A stretch of 64,000 nucleotides of DNA from Osedax fenrisi (taxonomy: Eukaryota; Annelida; Polychaeta; Sabellida; Siboglinidae), in assembly GCA_964019155.1 (NCBI GenBank), contig OZ025241.1, forward strand, positions 93,184,723-93,248,722, given 5' to 3'. A program made the translations under genes and the position numbers. The notes below the pieces were generated by a model. It did no database searches, was not told where the DNA came from, and saw only the letters and a list, made by a program, of their open reading frames with translations. Positions 61,663-64,000 of the stretch are shown here, piece by piece. The stretch's first letter is position 1. Every line of letters starts with the position of its first letter.

Positions 61663-62036
61663 GGTATACTTGAGATTGTGGGATTAAATTGAATGAAATA
61701 GATAATAATAAATATAATAATAAATGTATAAAAACTGGTCGTAACAGGGATATTTTTGAAGAAGTTTGGTATTCAGTCCGTTTTGCTATATGACGAGTTG
61801 ACTTGACAAGCACCGGTTGACTTTAGTAGGCTCCTGGTATGCTTGGTGGCAGCCGGGCAATGATGGTCCGATTGTCTGAGATGTAAGGCAGTGTATCGTC
61901 CGAGGTAGAATTGATGGATCTGTATGTAAGTAAATACAGCAGTAGACTATCTAGGTGTAAGTTGGTAGCTAACCTCAAATGAAGGTTGGTAGATCCGACT
62001 ACCAAAAGCAAATTCCCAAGGGAGATCCACGGGAGA
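61663..62036 (-). promoter_or_regulatory. 5' leader (probable internal promoter) of the CR1/L2-like LINE
   Basis: About 370 bp less AT-rich than the flanks (for example TCTCCCGTGGATCTCCC at the presumed 5' edge, 62020-62036, and GGTTAGCTACCAACTTAC). It precedes the ORF1 ATG. LINE 5' leaders normally carry the promoter. The edge at about 62036 is judged only from the composition change. Confidence 0.5.
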
Positions 62037-62476
62037 ATATCAGTTATAATATTATTATAAACTACTAGTTAATTAATTTTATAAATAGTAAATAATGTAG
62101 CTAAGTATGAATATACATAAACAGTATGTAATATATATTTGAATTTAATTAATTTATCGAATTTATAATTCTATTATCTTTGTGATTATTATTTATTTTT
62201 TAGGATTTTTATTTTGTTATAATAAAATGTAAACAAATACTAAATATAATTATATCTAAATAAGATATGATTATAATTTAAAGACAACTATTATGTATTT
62301 CAAATAAGTTGGATATTAATATTTAATATATATTAATATAATAGATAATATAAAAAATAAATGAATACGTACTTATCTTTATAATAATAATACAATTAAA
62401 AGATATTTAAAAGCTAAGCAGTTATTAACACAACTATATATTGGTTGCTATGTAAACGATATATATAAAACTATAT

Positions 62477-62518
<42 letters not shown>

Positions 62519-62753
62519 TTTTTCATGTATCACTATCACTGTCACTTACAATTCAATATATCATTGAATAATAGAAATAATGAATTGATATTTTGAAAAT
62601 AAGTAGGTGATACAATATATTGTAGCTATATATAGCCTATAGGATGTATGCCTGCCTACCTATAGGCTGTAATGAAACATATGAGGAATGTTGATATGGT
62701 GTATTTTAAATATATACTTTACTTTTTAATATAGATAGTTTATTAAACCGATG
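62037..62753. other. AT-rich stretch, no gene seen
   Basis: AT-rich DNA with (TA)n at 62478-62512 and an imperfect palindrome TATAGCCTATAGGATG...CCTACCTATAGGCTG near 62632-62670. No coding similarity. Confidence 0.55.
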
Positions 62754-63255
62754 ATCAAACCATCGATATAATGAAAGTGGATAAGCAATTGAATGTAGTG
62801 TATGGCACTATCCGATACGAGCGCTGCAGTCGAAACCCACTATCTGGCCCACTACTTTTTATTTATAATAATATGTATTTATCATATATATATTGATAAT
62901 CACTACCAATGTTAATGTACTATCTATACTAAAAATAAAATTATATTTTTAAAATACATAATATCAACATTCCTCGTAATTTTGTGTATTTAAATTGAAG
63001 TTATAATACTATTTTATTGATTTTATTGATATTTATAATTTAAATCCATTGAAATAGATAGAAGTCACTTCAATCTATTTCGACGAAAAGACTACTGTTT
63101 CAATATTTGACATATATAATATGACTAATATCCAATCAAAATCACTGATACCATTTTGTTAATTTATCGATAAAAGTGTCATTCACGTGTCTATCTTTAA
63201 CATGCATTGCGTGCGTCTATTGCTTATCCACTTTCTTTATATCGATGGATCAAAC
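62754..63255. repeat. About 500-bp inverted-repeat element
   Basis: CATCGATATAATGAAAGTGG...AAGCAAT (62761-62789) is matched in reverse complement at 63219-63247 with one mismatch. ATCAAAC lies next to it on both sides. Inside is another hairpin (GAAATAGATAGAAGT / ACTTCAATCTATTTC, about 63052-63081) and a patch at 62805-62850 with GAGCGCTGCAGTCG. No coding frame. Probably a MITE or foldback remnant. Confidence 0.65.
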
Positions 63256-63280
63256 ACGTTTGATTTTTGAAAAATATTAA

Positions 63281-63345
63281 CCAATCAAATTGATCACGCC
63301 CCTTTATACGCGCCCATAAATAAATAATTATTTATTTACGGTTTA
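63281..63345 (+). promoter_or_regulatory. Weak promoter-like cluster
   Basis: ACCAATCAAATTGATCACGCCCCTTTATACGCGCCCATAAATAAAT combines a CCAAT box, a CACGCCC box and a TATA-like word within 50 bp. It shares TCACGCCCCTTT with 43497-43508. A 36-codon ATG frame at 63446-63556 (beginning MSSFISVDQLDLYRR) lies downstream, but I cannot support it as a gene. Confidence 0.22.
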
Positions 63346-63559
63346 ATGTATATTGGAACGTTCACGATGAGTTTTATTTATTTAGCTGAAGTAATATTGA
63401 TGAGTTATTTTAATCCAACAACATAATAATAGTTCGTTCAAGAATATGTCCAGCTTCATTTCAGTTGACCAATTGGATTTGTACAGACGAGATAAAGGCC
63501 TCACTGGTGTATTGAGAGGACTCTATAGATCTATAGTTGCTATGATTCCATGTTAGTTA

Positions 63560-63593
63560 CATGTTTATCGAAACAAACAACTTATATAACTTA

Positions 63594-63634
<41 letters not shown>

Positions 63635-63837
63635 TTATATATATTTGTAAATATATTATATCGTTTAAATATAATATATCACACATACATATATTATATC
63701 GTATATATATATATATATATATATATTATATTGTTATACGTATAATATAGTGTACATATATTACATCATATACATATAATATATCATATAATTATATTTC
63801 ATTGTATACAATATATAGAGTGTATATATATTATATC

Positions 63838-63881
<44 letters not shown>

Positions 63882-64000
63882 ACGTGTAAATATAATATAT
63901 CATATAAATATATTATATCGTATACATATATGTATATTATATATTGTATAATATATTAAATCTCTAGAGAAAATCGATATTCTGAATGTATTATAATATA
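63560..64000. repeat. Dense (TA)n / ATATATTATATCGTATA repeats at the right edge
   Basis: (TA)n runs at about 63599-63632, 63701-63725 and 63838-63876 alternate with repeated words of the form ATATTATATCGTATA and AATATAATATATCA (63655, 63690, 63825, 63905 and others). This gives an imperfect repeat of roughly 70-100 bp that reaches the end of the window. Confidence 0.7.

Larger units (their letters stand above)
57503..62036 (-). mobile_element. Apparently intact CR1/L2-like LINE, about 4.5 kb
   Basis: Right to left: a 5' leader of about 370 bp starting near 62036, ORF1 (61662-60667), ORF2 (to 57835), a 3' UTR with a 38-bp tandem repeat (CTACAGTCTGCATTGATAT near 57679 and CTACAGACTGCATTGATAT near 57717). 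A conserved-looking higher-GC 3' end follows (CCCGCACGAGCGAAGGGG, about 57552-57570), and an (ATC)n tail (57503-57520). Both ORFs are undamaged and every catalytic motif of endonuclease and RT is present, so this may be a young, active copy. ORF1 and ORF2 share a frame and are separated by one TGA. Confidence 0.88.

Noticed and set aside
62795..62850. tRNA gene or tRNA-derived SINE around GCGCTGCAGTCGAAACCC
   Set aside because: The word resembles a B box only loosely; I could not fold a cloverleaf or find a proper A box.
63446..63556. 36-codon ATG frame downstream of a promoter-like cluster
   Set aside because: Short, no homology recognised, no convincing splice donor; kept only as a remark under the promoter-like feature.

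Overview
The window looks like AT-rich nuclear DNA of an invertebrate animal. The reasons are intronless class A GPCR genes, many decayed LINE-type (non-LTR) retrotransposons, TIR transposons with TA target duplications, a remnant gene with GT/AG introns, and extensive (TA)n and (AAT)n microsatellites. Nothing prokaryotic is present. The LINE types and two orphan gene families remind me of cnidarian and some arthropod genomes, but I cannot name the species.

Layout. 1-18378 is one array of the hexamer GCTAC(A/T), cut by the left window edge. It is near 50% GC against a very AT-rich flank, has higher-order structure, and is free of net frameshifts for about 16.2 kb. It abuts the 3' end of a decayed LINE (18380-18890). 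19655-21578 and 51322-53327 are arms of an inverted duplication; each carries one intact intronless GPCR gene (330 and 328 codons, about 91% identical), transcribed away from each other. The roughly 30 kb between them is mostly transposon debris. It holds a decayed LINE endonuclease (about 21.8-23.3 kb) and a 4.05 kb TIR element (23845-27899) with a decayed orphan gene, a nested MITE and a possible pogo-like fragment. Further LINE remnants lie at 27.96-29.33, 29.42-32.92, 33.0-35.03 and 35.23-37.0 kb; the last two end in long (AAT)n tails. A foldback repeat (37.04-37.85 kb), exons of a second orphan gene with a second MITE beside them (37.99-39.69 kb), about 5 kb of AT-rich DNA, and a nearly intact LINE with a poly(A) end (45.0-49.4 kb) complete this part.

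Right of the second GPCR are a hairpin repeat, a decayed LINE (53.7-56.95 kb), a short TIR element, and an apparently intact CR1/L2-like LINE (about 57503-62036). In that LINE the PHD-finger ORF1 and the endonuclease/reverse-transcriptase ORF2 share one reading frame, separated by a single UGA followed by CUA. UGA-CUA is a known eukaryotic stop-readthrough context, and ORF2 has no usable AUG before its endonuclease core. This is the most interesting candidate system in the window. The last 2 kb is AT-rich with an inverted repeat and a weak promoter-like cluster.

The probable functional genes are the two GPCRs and the two ORFs of the CR1/L2-like LINE. Everything else coding is broken. All calls come from reading the sequence by eye; no alignment or database search was run, and boundaries of decayed elements are approximate.
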